Shown one piece after another: positions 9,186-17,900 of a stretch of 40,322 nt of DNA. A model generated the notes under the pieces. That model made no database searches and was not told the DNA's origin. It saw only the letters and a program-made list of their open reading frames with translations. Position numbers and translations under genes: made by a program. Origin of the DNA: Verrucomicrobiota bacterium (GTDB lineage: Bacteria; Verrucomicrobiota; Kiritimatiellia; UBA8416; SLMC01); NCBI GenBank assembly GCA_030018915.1, contig JASEHE010000004.1, positions 1 through 40,322 of the forward strand, given 5' to 3'. Numbering within the stretch: the first letter of the stretch is position 1; each line of letters opens with the position of its first letter.

Positions 9186-9320
9186 GTAGAAATCCGCGAT
9201 AAGAATACGGCCGCCGCCGTCCGCCACGCCCGCCTGCTGGTCAGGCCCGGGACGACGCTCTGCTCGTGGAAGGCGTGAAGGCGAAGGAGCGGCGGCAGCG
9301 CGGCCGGGACGGGCGCGCGC

Positions 9321-9689
9321 CTACGACGAGCCAGCGGGCGTTTCGTCGACCTCGATGCTCTCCAGGTGGAGCTCCCGCCCGTTCACCACCTCGACGTTGA
9401 CCGACGCGCACCCGGGGCACTCGAACGTCCAGTTCTCCACCGCGGATTCGGCCCCGCAGTCCCGACACTTCAGGCGGATCGGGATGAACCGGATCTTCAG
9501 GACGGAGCCTGCGGCAGGCGTGCCCCGCGTCAGCGCCGCGTACGCGGCTTCGAACGCCTCGGGCACGACCTGCCGCAGCCGACCGACCGCCACGCGCGCC
9601 TTGACCAGCCTCGCCGATCCCAGTCCCCTCCCCTCCATCTCACGCAGCAGGATGGCGAGCAGACTCTCGCACAAAGCGAACTCGTGCAT
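9321..9689 (-). CDS. hypA: Hydrogenase nickel incorporation protein HypA
   Basis: HypA delivers nickel with HypB into the hydrogenase large-subunit precursor. The 122-residue protein starts with MHE, the conserved nickel-binding N-terminus (His2), and has the zinc site as two CxxC pairs: Cys75/Cys78 (CRDC) and Cys91/Cys94 (CPGC). Length is close to the family norm of about 115. It is the last gene of the hydrogenase operon, 20 bases after the maturation protease, and so is separated from the other hyp genes by the R-M gene and the structural genes. The short C-terminal tail (VDETPAGSS) looks unconserved. Confidence 0.93.
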   Translation of the reverse strand: MHEFALCESLLAILLREMEGRGLGSARLVKARVAVGRLRQVVPEAFEAAYAALTRGTPAAGSVLKIRFIPIRLKCRDCGAESAVENWTFECPGCASVNVEVVNGRELHLESIEVDETPAGSS

Positions 9690-9709
9690 GGGCTATGGGC
9701 TCCGTCGTG

Positions 9710-10246
9710 TCAATGGCCGCATTCTGACACAGCACCGTCCCCGGCCACAATGCAAACCGGAGGGGTCAGGCGCGCCGATCGGGGAGCGAGTTCGCGGGCA
9801 ACCCGCCGCACATAGGAATCTAGCCTGGCGTTCAGGGCCGGCGACAGGCGGTCGCCCGGACCCAGGTCCACGGGCTCCACGCCGAAGATCACCACCGACG
9901 CAGGGCACTCGCCCAGCCGCGCGGACAACTCGATCGCCTGCAGGATGTCGCCCTCGTGCAGGGAATAAGCGGACTGGGCCTTGCGGGAGGCGACGTCGCG
10001 GGGGGCAAACCGCAGCATGGCGCCCGGCCGTTCGCCCATTCGGGCGCAGTCGATAATGACGGCCTTCTTGCGACCGGCCAGCGCGTGCACGATCCCCATC
10101 CCCGCAGCGCCGGCCTCCACGAACTCGGTGTCCGGGGACTGCTCCTCTTGCTCGGCGAGCTTCCGGATGATGCGGATGCCCACCCCCTCATCGCCCATCA
10201 GGAGGTTTCCGAGCCCGATCACGACGGTTTCGGCGCGTTGAGACAT
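9710..10246 (-). CDS. Hydrogenase maturation endopeptidase (HyaD/HycI/FrxA type)
   Basis: This 178-residue protease removes the C-terminal peptide of the hydrogenase large subunit once nickel is in place. It shows GLGNLLMGDEGVG (about 11-23). The likely nickel-sensing residues are Glu20, Asp66 (IIDCARMG) and His97 (SLHEGD), matching in order and spacing the Glu16/Asp62/His93 triad known for HybD. Start ATG 10246 is preceded by GGAGG at normal distance; the longer track start (10363) runs into the upstream gene region and lacks family character. It lies 80 bases downstream of the large-subunit gene, its presumed substrate, and just before hypA. Confidence 0.92.
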   Translation of the reverse strand: MSQRAETVVIGLGNLLMGDEGVGIRIIRKLAEQEEQSPDTEFVEAGAAGMGIVHALAGRKKAVIIDCARMGERPGAMLRFAPRDVASRKAQSAYSLHEGDILQAIELSARLGECPASVVIFGVEPVDLGPGDRLSPALNARLDSYVRRVARELAPRSARLTPPVCIVAGDGAVSECGH

Positions 10247-10326
10247 GAGGAGGCCTCCGCGCAGGCGCGCGGCCTGCGGCCAATCGTCCGGAAGAAAAGC
10301 CGGGCGTCCTGCCCCACCCGGACGTG

Positions 10327-11625
10327 TCAGACGAACTGCACGTCCAGGTAGTGGGTCGAGCACGAGATGCAGGGGTCGTAGGACCGCACCAGCATTTCGA
10401 GGGCCTGGCGCACGTAGTCCTGGCCCCGGTCCATCATCGCCGGGACCAGCGCCTCGAAGTCCTTCTGGATGTTGGCGTGGTTCTGGCCGGTCGGGATGCA
10501 GATGTTGGCGCGCTCGCAGATGCCGGCCTTGTCAAACACATACCGGTGGAAGAGGATGCCGCGCGGCGCCTCGACGGCGGCGGCCCCGTTACCGGCCTTC
10601 GGCGTCACCTTCACGGGCTCCGGCTTGATTCCCCGGGTCAGCAGCTCGTCGATCAGTTGCAGGGCATGTTCCACCACCTGCGCGCTCTCGACGACCTGGG
10701 CGACCGAGTTCATGTAGGGATTGCAGCAGTCCGGCTTCAGACCGAAGGTCTTGGCCGTCTGGGCCGCCAGCGGCCGGAGGTGGGCGGCGTTCAGGTTGAA
10801 ACGGGCAAGCGCCCCCACGGCGTAGGAGTCGCGGTGCCACTTCGTCCACTTGGCCGTTGACTGCGGCGAGACATATTCGTTGGCGACCGACTCGAAGTTG
10901 TGAACATCCACGAGCTCCCGCGTGTCGGTGCTGCCGATCTTGCCGTGGTAGAACGTGTAGGTCTTGGGCTCGACCAGCGCGATGTACTCCGTGGGCCGGT
11001 CGAACGCCGGGAGCTTGCCGGCCACGCTGAGCACGACGCCGGCGATGGCCTCCAGGCGGGGAACGGTCTCCTCGATCTGTTTCTTCAGATCCCGGAGTTG
11101 CTGTTCGGTGGGGAGCCGGGCAAAGCCGCCCGGCACGGCGCTCACTGGGTGGGTCATGCGCCCGCCGATCACTTCCATGATCGCGTTGCCGACGCGGTGG
11201 GCGGCCACGATGGTCTTGACTTCGCTCGGGTGGGAGGCGACCAGTGGGATCACGGACTTGACGCCCAGGAGGTCCGGCGCAACGAGGTAGCCCACGTGCA
11301 GGACGTGGCTTTCGAGCTGCTCGCCACAGTCCAGGAGCAAGCGCAGCTTGTCGGTCTGCTCCGACACCTCAATGCCCATGGCGTTCTCCAGGGCCTTGAT
11401 GGCCACCAGGGAGTGGGAGACCGAGCAGATCCCGCAAATCCGGCTGACGATCGGCTGGATTTCGTCCCAGCGGCGGCCCCGCACCATGGCCTCGAAAAAG
11501 CGGGGGGCTTCGGGCGCCTGCCACTCCACCTTCTGGACCTTCCCGTCGCGGGCGCGCGCGACGATGTTGCCGTGCCCTTCCACGCGGGTGATGTGATGGA
11601 CGTCAATATTGAGTGTCTGGCCCAT
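10327..11625 (-). CDS. [NiFe] hydrogenase large (alpha) subunit, group 3b type
   Basis: This 432-residue subunit carries the NiFe active site, where H2 is split or made. The four nickel-binding cysteines are visible: Cys64/Cys67 in RICGICSVSH and Cys419/Cys422 in DPCISCSTH. The protein continues seven residues past His425 (YLDVQFV), which the neighbouring protease should remove. RVEGHG near the N-terminus is also typical. The subunit set around it (small subunit, flavin/NAD(P)-binding gamma, iron-sulfur beta) defines a soluble cytoplasmic NAD(P)-linked hydrogenase like the Pyrococcus sulfhydrogenases (group 3b). ATG 11625 was chosen because it puts the N-terminus at MGQTLNIDVHHITRVEG; it overlaps the end of the small-subunit gene by 23 bases. 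Physiological direction (H2 evolution or uptake) cannot be read from sequence. Confidence 0.95.
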   Translation of the reverse strand: MGQTLNIDVHHITRVEGHGNIVARARDGKVQKVEWQAPEAPRFFEAMVRGRRWDEIQPIVSRICGICSVSHSLVAIKALENAMGIEVSEQTDKLRLLLDCGEQLESHVLHVGYLVAPDLLGVKSVIPLVASHPSEVKTIVAAHRVGNAIMEVIGGRMTHPVSAVPGGFARLPTEQQLRDLKKQIEETVPRLEAIAGVVLSVAGKLPAFDRPTEYIALVEPKTYTFYHGKIGSTDTRELVDVHNFESVANEYVSPQSTAKWTKWHRDSYAVGALARFNLNAAHLRPLAAQTAKTFGLKPDCCNPYMNSVAQVVESAQVVEHALQLIDELLTRGIKPEPVKVTPKAGNGAAAVEAPRGILFHRYVFDKAGICERANICIPTGQNHANIQKDFEALVPAMMDRGQDYVRQALEMLVRSYDPCISCSTHYLDVQFV

Positions 11626-12370
11626 TCGCAAGCTCCTGCTGGCTGTTGTAGAGCAGCATGCGGCTGCGCAAGTCGGCCACTGTCTTGCCGTAATGCGCCA
11701 TGATGTCCCTGGCGGCATTCACGTTGGGGTCGTCAACGAAGCCGCGGCAGCCGTAGCACCAGAACCCGCCCGACGGGCACTTCGCGCCGCACCCGGCGCG
11801 GGTGACGGGCCCCAGGCAGATCTCGCTGTACTCGAAGCGGCATACGTTCCCGGCCATCTTGCACTCGACGCAAACCGGGTGGTTCGGAATGAGCGGGGTC
11901 TTGCCCAGGGCCAGGCAGCGCGCGATAGAGGTGAACTCCGACTTCGTGATCGGGCAGCCGTGCACGGCGAAGTCCACCTTGACGACCTCACCGACGGCCT
12001 TGGTCGGCTGGGTGTCCAAGTGCGGCATGGCCGAGTCCTTTCCGTACACGCGCGCGCGGACATCGTCCATCGTGAAGTTGTTCTTCAGTCTATTCACCCC
12101 GCCCATGGCGGCGCAGGCGCCGAGCGCGATCAGGACCTTGGCCCGGGCCCGGATCTCCTTGAGGCGCTCCTCGTCTTGGGCCCGGGTGATGGAGCCCTCG
12201 ATGATGGCGATGTCGTAGTCCTCGCTGTGCTCGGTCATGGCTTCGCGCCATTGGACGGGCTGGACCACGGCAATCAGGTCCAGAAGCTCCTCCTCCAGGT
12301 TCACTAGCTGAAGCTGGCAGCCCTCGCAGCAGGCAAAATCAAAGATGGCCACTCTCGGCTTGCTCGTCAA
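11603..12370 (-). CDS. [NiFe] hydrogenase small (delta) subunit, TTG start
   Basis: This 255-residue electron-transfer subunit pairs with the large subunit. Cys15 and Cys18 in CCEGCQ ligate the proximal cluster with further cysteines at LGACAAMGG and GCPITKSE. The medial and distal clusters are probably bound by the Cys-rich C-terminus (CVECKMAGNVC, CLGPVTRAGCGAKC, CYGCRG). The gene has no ATG in a sensible place. TTG 12370 lies in a TTGA overlap with the gamma-subunit stop, with GGGAGG about 6 bases upstream, and gives the family-typical N-terminus TSKPRVAIFDFACC. The track start (13270) is only an open antisense-like extension through the gamma gene. Translation is probably coupled to gamma upstream and alpha downstream. 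Confidence 0.93.
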   Translation of the reverse strand: MTSKPRVAIFDFACCEGCQLQLVNLEEELLDLIAVVQPVQWREAMTEHSEDYDIAIIEGSITRAQDEERLKEIRARAKVLIALGACAAMGGVNRLKNNFTMDDVRARVYGKDSAMPHLDTQPTKAVGEVVKVDFAVHGCPITKSEFTSIARCLALGKTPLIPNHPVCVECKMAGNVCRFEYSEICLGPVTRAGCGAKCPSGGFWCYGCRGFVDDPNVNAARDIMAHYGKTVADLRSRMLLYNSQQELANGPDTQY

Positions 12371-13215
12371 ATCGCCTCCCTGACTTCGGCCACGTCGGAA
12401 TACCGAAAGACCGGCCCCTTCTGGCACACGTAAATTCCATTGACCTGGCAGTGGCCGCACTTGCCCACGCCGCACTTCATGTGGCGCTCCAGCGACACGT
12501 AGACGTTCGCGTCGGAAATCTTCAGCTTGCGGAGCTCGAGCAGGACGAACTTGTACATGACCGGCGGGCCGCAGATGACCGCCACGGTCCGGCCGGGGTC
12601 CACGGCCAGCCTGGGCATCAACGTGGTGATCACGCCGACGTTCCCCGTCCACCCCTCGTCGCCGCGGTCCACGGTTTCCTGGTAGGTCACGCCGGGCGCG
12701 GCCGCCCACCGGCGGGTTTCCTCCGTGAAGAGCCGCTCGGCCGGCGTCCTGGCGCCGAAAAGGATCGTGACCTTCCCGTAGTCGGCGCGGCGGTCCATGA
12801 CGTAGTTGATGGCGGAGCGCACGGGCGCCAGGCCGATGCCGCCGCAGATGAACAGCAGGTCCTTGCCCTTCATGGCGCCATCCACCTGGAACTCCGTGCC
12901 GAACGGCCCGCGGATGCCGACCTTCTCGCCCGCCGCGAGCGCGTGCAGCGCGCGAGTCACGTTGCCGACCTGCCGCGCGACCATCTGGAAGCTGCCCGCC
13001 TGGGTCGGCGAGGAGGAGATCGAGATCGGCGCCTCGCCGACACCGAGCACCGACAGTTCCACAAACTGCCCGGGCCGGTGCCCGAGCTCCCTGCCGGAGT
13101 CGAGCCGGAACTCGAGGAACCGATCGAGCTCGGTCATCGGCGCCGATCGGACCACGGTCGCCATCTCGGGCAGGTAGATGTCCGTTCCGCCTGCGCTTGT
13201 CTTCTTCTTGGCCAT
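12367..13215 (-). CDS. Hydrogenase gamma subunit, FAD/NAD(P)-binding ferredoxin reductase-like
   Basis: This 282-residue subunit moves electrons between the hydrogenase iron-sulfur chain and NAD(P). It has a ferredoxin-NADP reductase fold: a flavin-binding beta-barrel with RPGQFVEL and the S-x-S motif in APISISSSP (about 60-75), a pyridine-nucleotide domain with ICGGIGLAPVRS, and CGPPVMYK near the end. The C-terminal CGVGKCGHC...C supplies ligands for a [2Fe-2S] cluster, as in dihydroorotate dehydrogenase electron-transfer subunits and group 3b gamma subunits. ATG 13215 shares one base with the beta-subunit stop (TGATG), a translational coupling signal. NADP versus NAD preference cannot be decided by eye. 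Confidence 0.93.
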   Translation of the reverse strand: MAKKKTSAGGTDIYLPEMATVVRSAPMTELDRFLEFRLDSGRELGHRPGQFVELSVLGVGEAPISISSSPTQAGSFQMVARQVGNVTRALHALAAGEKVGIRGPFGTEFQVDGAMKGKDLLFICGGIGLAPVRSAINYVMDRRADYGKVTILFGARTPAERLFTEETRRWAAAPGVTYQETVDRGDEGWTGNVGVITTLMPRLAVDPGRTVAVICGPPVMYKFVLLELRKLKISDANVYVSLERHMKCGVGKCGHCQVNGIYVCQKGPVFRYSDVAEVREAI

Positions 13216-14243
13216 CAGCGCGCCTCCGCGAGTCGGTTGAAGACTTCCACCGGGTTGGCGATGCGCGCAACGCACGCCGTGATGCAGCGGCCGCATCCCA
13301 CGCACGCGATCTGCCCGCCGATTTTCTCCGGGATGTACTGTCCTTTCCTGTAGTAGCGGTGGCGGTACCGGTCCGCTTTGTTCTTCCGAAAGTTGTGGCC
13401 CCCGGCCACCTTGGCGAAGTCCGCGAGCATGCAGCTGTCCCATATCCGGACGCGCGTCCCCCGGGCCAGGCTCCAGCCCACGTCTTCGCGCGCGTCGAAG
13501 CAATAGCAGGTCGGGCAGGTCAGCGTGCAGGAGCCGCAGGAGAAGCACAGCTTCGCCTTCTCCTCCCACACGGAGTGCTCGTAGCCTTTGCGGAGCAGGC
13601 CGGGCCAGTCCGCAGGCGCCGCCTTCAGCTCATGCTTCTTCAGGCGCTGGGCGTTTTGGGCCCAGACCTCGCGGCGCGCTTCCTGCGCGGCGGCGTCCGC
13701 GTCGGCGGCCGAGGCGAGCGCCCCGGCAATCGCCTCGCCCTTCTTCGTCGCCAGCTCCGCCACGTAGCCATCGCCGATTCGGGTGAGCAGGATGTCGTAG
13801 CCCGTCTCGACGTGCGAGGCGCCCATGTGCCCGGCAAAGGTGTTGGCCGACACCGCCTGCACGTCGACCGCCACGATCGTTGCGGCCTCCCGCCGCTTCA
13901 GGTAGCGCGCGTCGGCATGATCTTGGGAGAAGACCTCGTCCATCTGCCGGATGGCTGCCAGGTCGTAGGGATGCACGCCGAGCAGGACGAACGGCTCGGC
14001 CTCCACGCAGCTCGTGTAGCCGCCCGCGCGGCTGAACTCGAGCAACTTCTCGCGCGGCGGCTGCAGAAACACCTTGGGCGGCAGAAGCGTCACGTCATAG
14101 TCCAGCCTGAGGTCGGCTGCCCTGGCCAGGGGGCCCCAGGTGAACCGGTCGTCCCGGGCCTGCGCGCCCATGACCCGCCGCTTCCGGATCAGATCGTCCA
14201 CCCAGTCCAGCAGCGCTTTCGCGCTCACGCTCTTCATGCGCAT
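13215..14243 (-). CDS. Hydrogenase beta subunit, 4Fe-4S ferredoxin-like (anaerobic sulfite reductase A type)
   Basis: This 342-residue iron-sulfur subunit belongs with the beta subunits of group 3b hydrogenases, homologous to anaerobic sulfite reductase subunit A. It has two cysteine clusters: CFSCGSCTLTCPTC (about 233-246) and CVGCGRCITAC (about 314-324). The N-terminal 220 residues contain the conserved GVHPYDLAAI (about 89-98). It probably relays electrons between the gamma subunit and an external carrier or the core dimer. A Shine-Dalgarno GGGGGAA precedes the ATG. It is the first structural gene, 66 bases after the CBS-domain gene and joined to gamma by TGATG. Confidence 0.93.
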   Translation of the reverse strand: MRMKSVSAKALLDWVDDLIRKRRVMGAQARDDRFTWGPLARAADLRLDYDVTLLPPKVFLQPPREKLLEFSRAGGYTSCVEAEPFVLLGVHPYDLAAIRQMDEVFSQDHADARYLKRREAATIVAVDVQAVSANTFAGHMGASHVETGYDILLTRIGDGYVAELATKKGEAIAGALASAADADAAAQEARREVWAQNAQRLKKHELKAAPADWPGLLRKGYEHSVWEEKAKLCFSCGSCTLTCPTCYCFDAREDVGWSLARGTRVRIWDSCMLADFAKVAGGHNFRKNKADRYRHRYYRKGQYIPEKIGGQIACVGCGRCITACVARIANPVEVFNRLAEAR

Positions 14244-14309
14244 ACGTTCCCCCGCTTTCTTCGATCAAGGCAGCGGGCTGACCTTCGCGGGGTCCGCCCC
14301 GGTGTTCTC

Positions 14310-14702
14310 CTAGAAACGGTCGTAGACTCGGTTCATTTCCCGCAGGATGTCATGGCGACTGACAATTCCCACGACACGCCCGTCCTCCACGATAGGCGCC
14401 CGCCGGATCCGCTTGGACGCGCACCAGTTCGCCAGCGCCTCCACCGGCGTGTCGGGCGGGAAGACCGTCACGTCCTTGGTCATGGCCTCGCTGACGCGCG
14501 TATCCCGCGCATTCCCGCTGAAGGCGAAGTTCATGACATCGTGTTCGGTGATCACGCCCACGAGCCGGCCGGTGGCGTCCACCACGGGGACGCCGCTGAT
14601 GCGCCAGCGGAGGAGCAGCTTGATGACGTCGGTCAGCAGCATGTCCGGATCGGCGGTGATGACCGCCGTGGTCATAATGTCCCTGGCTGTTCTCAACTTC
14701 AT
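14310..14702 (-). CDS. Two-CBS-domain protein at the head of the hydrogenase operon
   Basis: A stand-alone 130-residue Bateman module of two CBS domains. The first starts with RDIMTTAVITADPDMLLTDV (about 7-26) and has VGVITEHDV (about 48-56). The second starts with SEAMTKDVTVFPPDTPVEAL (about 71-90) and ends with VGIVSRHDILREM (about 111-123). Such modules bind AMP, ATP, NAD(H), S-adenosylmethionine or other nucleotides and regulate a partner. No partner domain is fused here. It precedes the beta-subunit gene by 66 bases on the same strand, so it is probably co-transcribed with the hydrogenase. A role as an energy or redox sensor for the enzyme is inference; it could equally be a general stress protein next to it by chance. 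Confidence 0.88.
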   Translation of the reverse strand: MKLRTARDIMTTAVITADPDMLLTDVIKLLLRWRISGVPVVDATGRLVGVITEHDVMNFAFSGNARDTRVSEAMTKDVTVFPPDTPVEALANWCASKRIRRAPIVEDGRVVGIVSRHDILREMNRVYDRF

Positions 14703-14766
14703 GGCCTATCATCCCCTATGCAGATCACTATTGCGTCTTCAGAGCCACCCGAACCGCAAATCGAGA

Positions 14767-14806
14767 TTTGTAGTCGGTCTCCCCCGGGAAAATCAACTCT
14801 TTTCCC
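14767..14806 (-). promoter_or_regulatory. Candidate promoter with overlapping dyad before the hydrogenase operon
   Basis: On the minus strand TTGATT (14791-14796) is followed after 18 bases by TACAAA (14767-14772), a 4/6 plus 4/6 sigma70 match. A perfect 7-bp dyad, GGGAAAA-7 nt-TTTTCCC (14786-14806), covers the -35 box, as an operator would. The sites are modest matches and the dyad could instead be a weak hairpin after the R-M gene. Confidence 0.3.
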
Positions 14807-14917
14807 CCGCGGAGCCGCCTGGCCAGGCGAAGGCCGGCGCGCCGCCGCCTCCATCAATAAGCTCCTGGCGGAAACAGCCCGCCCGTAGTGCGCCGCCAGT
14901 CTCCTCTTGCGGTTCGG

Positions 14918-17900
14918 TCAATCCTGCCCGTGCGTGTGCCAGTGAATGAGAGTGAAGACCACTCTCTCCTGCATGGGGACCTGGCCTGTGCGGGAGGCCG
15001 CGAGTTCCGTGAACCGTTGGCGCGCGGCGTTCAGGCGTTTCTGCAACTCCTGCCGACATTCCCGACACTCTTGCGCCGATTGGGGCACGGCCACCTCGCC
15101 CCGTATCTCCAGGTCGGCCAACGTCGCCACCAGAGCGGCTTGGCCAGGATTGGCATACGCGCGTTTGATGCCATTAGCGCCCTGTCTGAAGGCGACGGCT
15201 GAGGGATCGAACATGTCGTCGGAACCCAGGGCGGACGGCTTGCCGTCGGGGATCTCGACCGTGACCGTGTCGTCCCAACGGTCCTTGATCCAGTCGGCGA
15301 CAGGTTGGCCCTTCTCTTCCGCGGACAGCGAATCCCAGACGCTGGCCGCAAGGTCGCGGGGACCGATCTGTCCGCGGCCGGCCTCCGCCCGATTCTCAGA
15401 AGTCTGAATGTCCTGCGCGCGTTGATAACGGTAGTATCTCGCAGTCTCGATGTAGAGTTCGTCGAGCGTTCGCGCGCGATGAGTCGCGTCGTTGACGCCA
15501 ATCATTTCGAAAACAGCGTCGTCCAGCATGCGGCGATCCGACTGCTGGAGTTCTCTGGAGAGTTCCACCGGCCGCGCCAGAATCTCCCGCATGTGTTGTT
15601 CGCTGTGGCAGCGCAGCATAGACTCCTGAACGAGATGCGTGACATCGCGACACGCCATGGCGCCGAGCGCTTCGCTCATGCGTTGAGCAAGGGCGGGTGA
15701 AACGCCGCGCGGGTCGGGGACTTCCAGCAAAACCGTATCAACCACCTCTGTCTTCAGCGTGCCCTCTGTTCCGGCGTAGCGTCCGTAGAAACACTTCATC
15801 AGGGCGAGAATCGTGCTGTTCAGAACGGCGGCCAGAACCGTCCGTTCCTGACTATTCAACGACCGCGGAGAAACGTAAAAGAGATTGTGATTGCACACCA
15901 ATTTGTCCGGGTTCAACGGCACGATGTGACGATACTTCTGGGCCATGGGCCAAAACACGAGGCCGGTTTCGATGTTGGTGAGGTCATGCCAAAGAGGGCG
16001 CGCCGCGCAAGTCGAGCGCTCAGGAAGTTTGACCGGTTTGGACTTCTTCGACGCGAACGTCCCGCGCGCGCCCCACCGGATGTACTTCGCGGCATAGGTG
16101 TGGGCGATTTCCTGCAACTCCTGGTTCACCCAGAGCACAACACGGTTGCGGTCGGCGGTCCGGATGACCGGACGATCCACCTCCATGAGACTGTGGACTT
16201 CGGGGCGGACGAACTCCCGCTCGATCGGATGGAGGGTGTTGTCTCCAGCCCGCACGATTCGGACCTTGCCTTCCTCGAGTTCCTTCAGTTTGCAGGGGGT
16301 TAGAAGCCCGACGTCGCGCCAGGGTAGTCCCTTGGCGAGTTCGGCAAGGACTTCCTCGGTGACATCGCGCGGCATGAAGAAAGCGTCGCAACCGCTGGTG
16401 ATGCCGCGCTTGATTTCCGCCACTTCACCGAGGCGCACGAAGCGGTCGCCGTATTCACGGATCAGGCGGAAGTAGAGGTCGGGGGCGCGGATGAAACGGC
16501 CCCATTTCCCGGCCACATAGCCCCTTCCTATCTCATACATGGCGTGGGTCTCTTTGACGCGACCGGGTTCCGTATCTTCATCTTTGTGAACGTCGTTTGA
16601 GTCGAAATCCTCATCCCAAAACAACCAGCCGGCGCGCACGCCTTCGTCCCACAATTGTCTCTGGGGGACGGGCATGACGCGAAGAAGAGCATCCGCGTAA
16701 GGTTTGTTCGGCGAATCCACGTTGAGGATCCGACTCCTCAGTTGCTCCGCAGCCTTCTGTCGCGCGGACTCGTCACCTGCGGGGCGGTCGTCGCCCAGGA
16801 TCTCGGCCACAGGTTTCAGCAGTCGGACGAAACGCGTAAGGTTGGCCATTCGGCGCTCCCCATCCGAACAGCGTTGCAGAATCGTGATGGCCGTTTTGAC
16901 GCGCGCATCCGGGAACCAAGGCTCATCCAGGCTCTCGATCACCGCAAGCAATTTGAAGTTCTGGAGTATCCACCGTTGCAGGGCAAACCCGTACTCGACA
17001 TCGAGCCAACTGGACGACGTGAGGAATCCAAAATAACCGTTCTCGTTGAGGAGAGATGCCGCCGCCGGCCAAAAATAGCAGTGAAGATCGCTCCGCCCGG
17101 TGAGTTTGAGGCCCGGCCACAGGCGGGAACAGAGTTCCTGGAAGTGCTCCTTGGTGTTCTTTCTTCGGCCCTCAAACTCCGTCTTGGACTCGTCGGCGCG
17201 ACGTTTGAGTTCGCTGCGTTTTTCAATGGACTCCTGCCGCACGTACGGGGGGTTGCCGACGACGGCGTCCACCCTCGGCAGAGGCACAGCGACGCGCCCG
17301 CGACTCCCGTCCGCATTGCGGAGGGCCGACGGGACACGGCAGAAGTTGTCCCTGTGCTCGATGACCTCGAAAAAGTTTCCGCGCGCTATGTGCGGGTAGT
17401 TCTCCTCCTCGTGGATTTGGCGGGCTGCCAGATTGAGTGTCGCCGGGTGCGCGGCGAAAAGAGCGATATCACAGCCGTAGATATCGGTCAGGAGTTCCTG
17501 GTGATGGCGGTGACTGTCGGCGGTGCGCTGGCGCGCGCGGCGCCGCTCGGCCAGCCAGCCCTTGCGGTAGTAGGCGCGTATCAGGAAACTGCCGGAACCG
17601 CAGGCGGGGTCCATGACTTTGTCGCCCGCGCGGTGGATGCAGAAGGCATTGATGATATCCGCGATGTCTTCGTTGGTGAAGAACTGGCCGAACTTCCGAC
17701 GCTCCTCGGGGGCAATCAGCCGCTGAAAAATGCCGCCGATGATGTCGTAGGGGATATCGCGGAAGTTGTAGTGCTCAAGGTTTGCGAAGACACCGCGCCA
17801 ACCCTGGCGGGCCATCGGCGAGGCGAAGACGAGAGAACCGACCCGGTCCTCGACGTCGGGGTAGAAGATGGGCTCGTAGTCGCAGCTCTCGATGACGGCC

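Noticed and set aside
12371-13270. N-terminal extension of the hydrogenase small-subunit ORF
   Set aside because: The extra 300 codons are an Arg/Gly-rich frame inside the gamma gene; the TTG at 12370 gives the family N-terminus and coupling.
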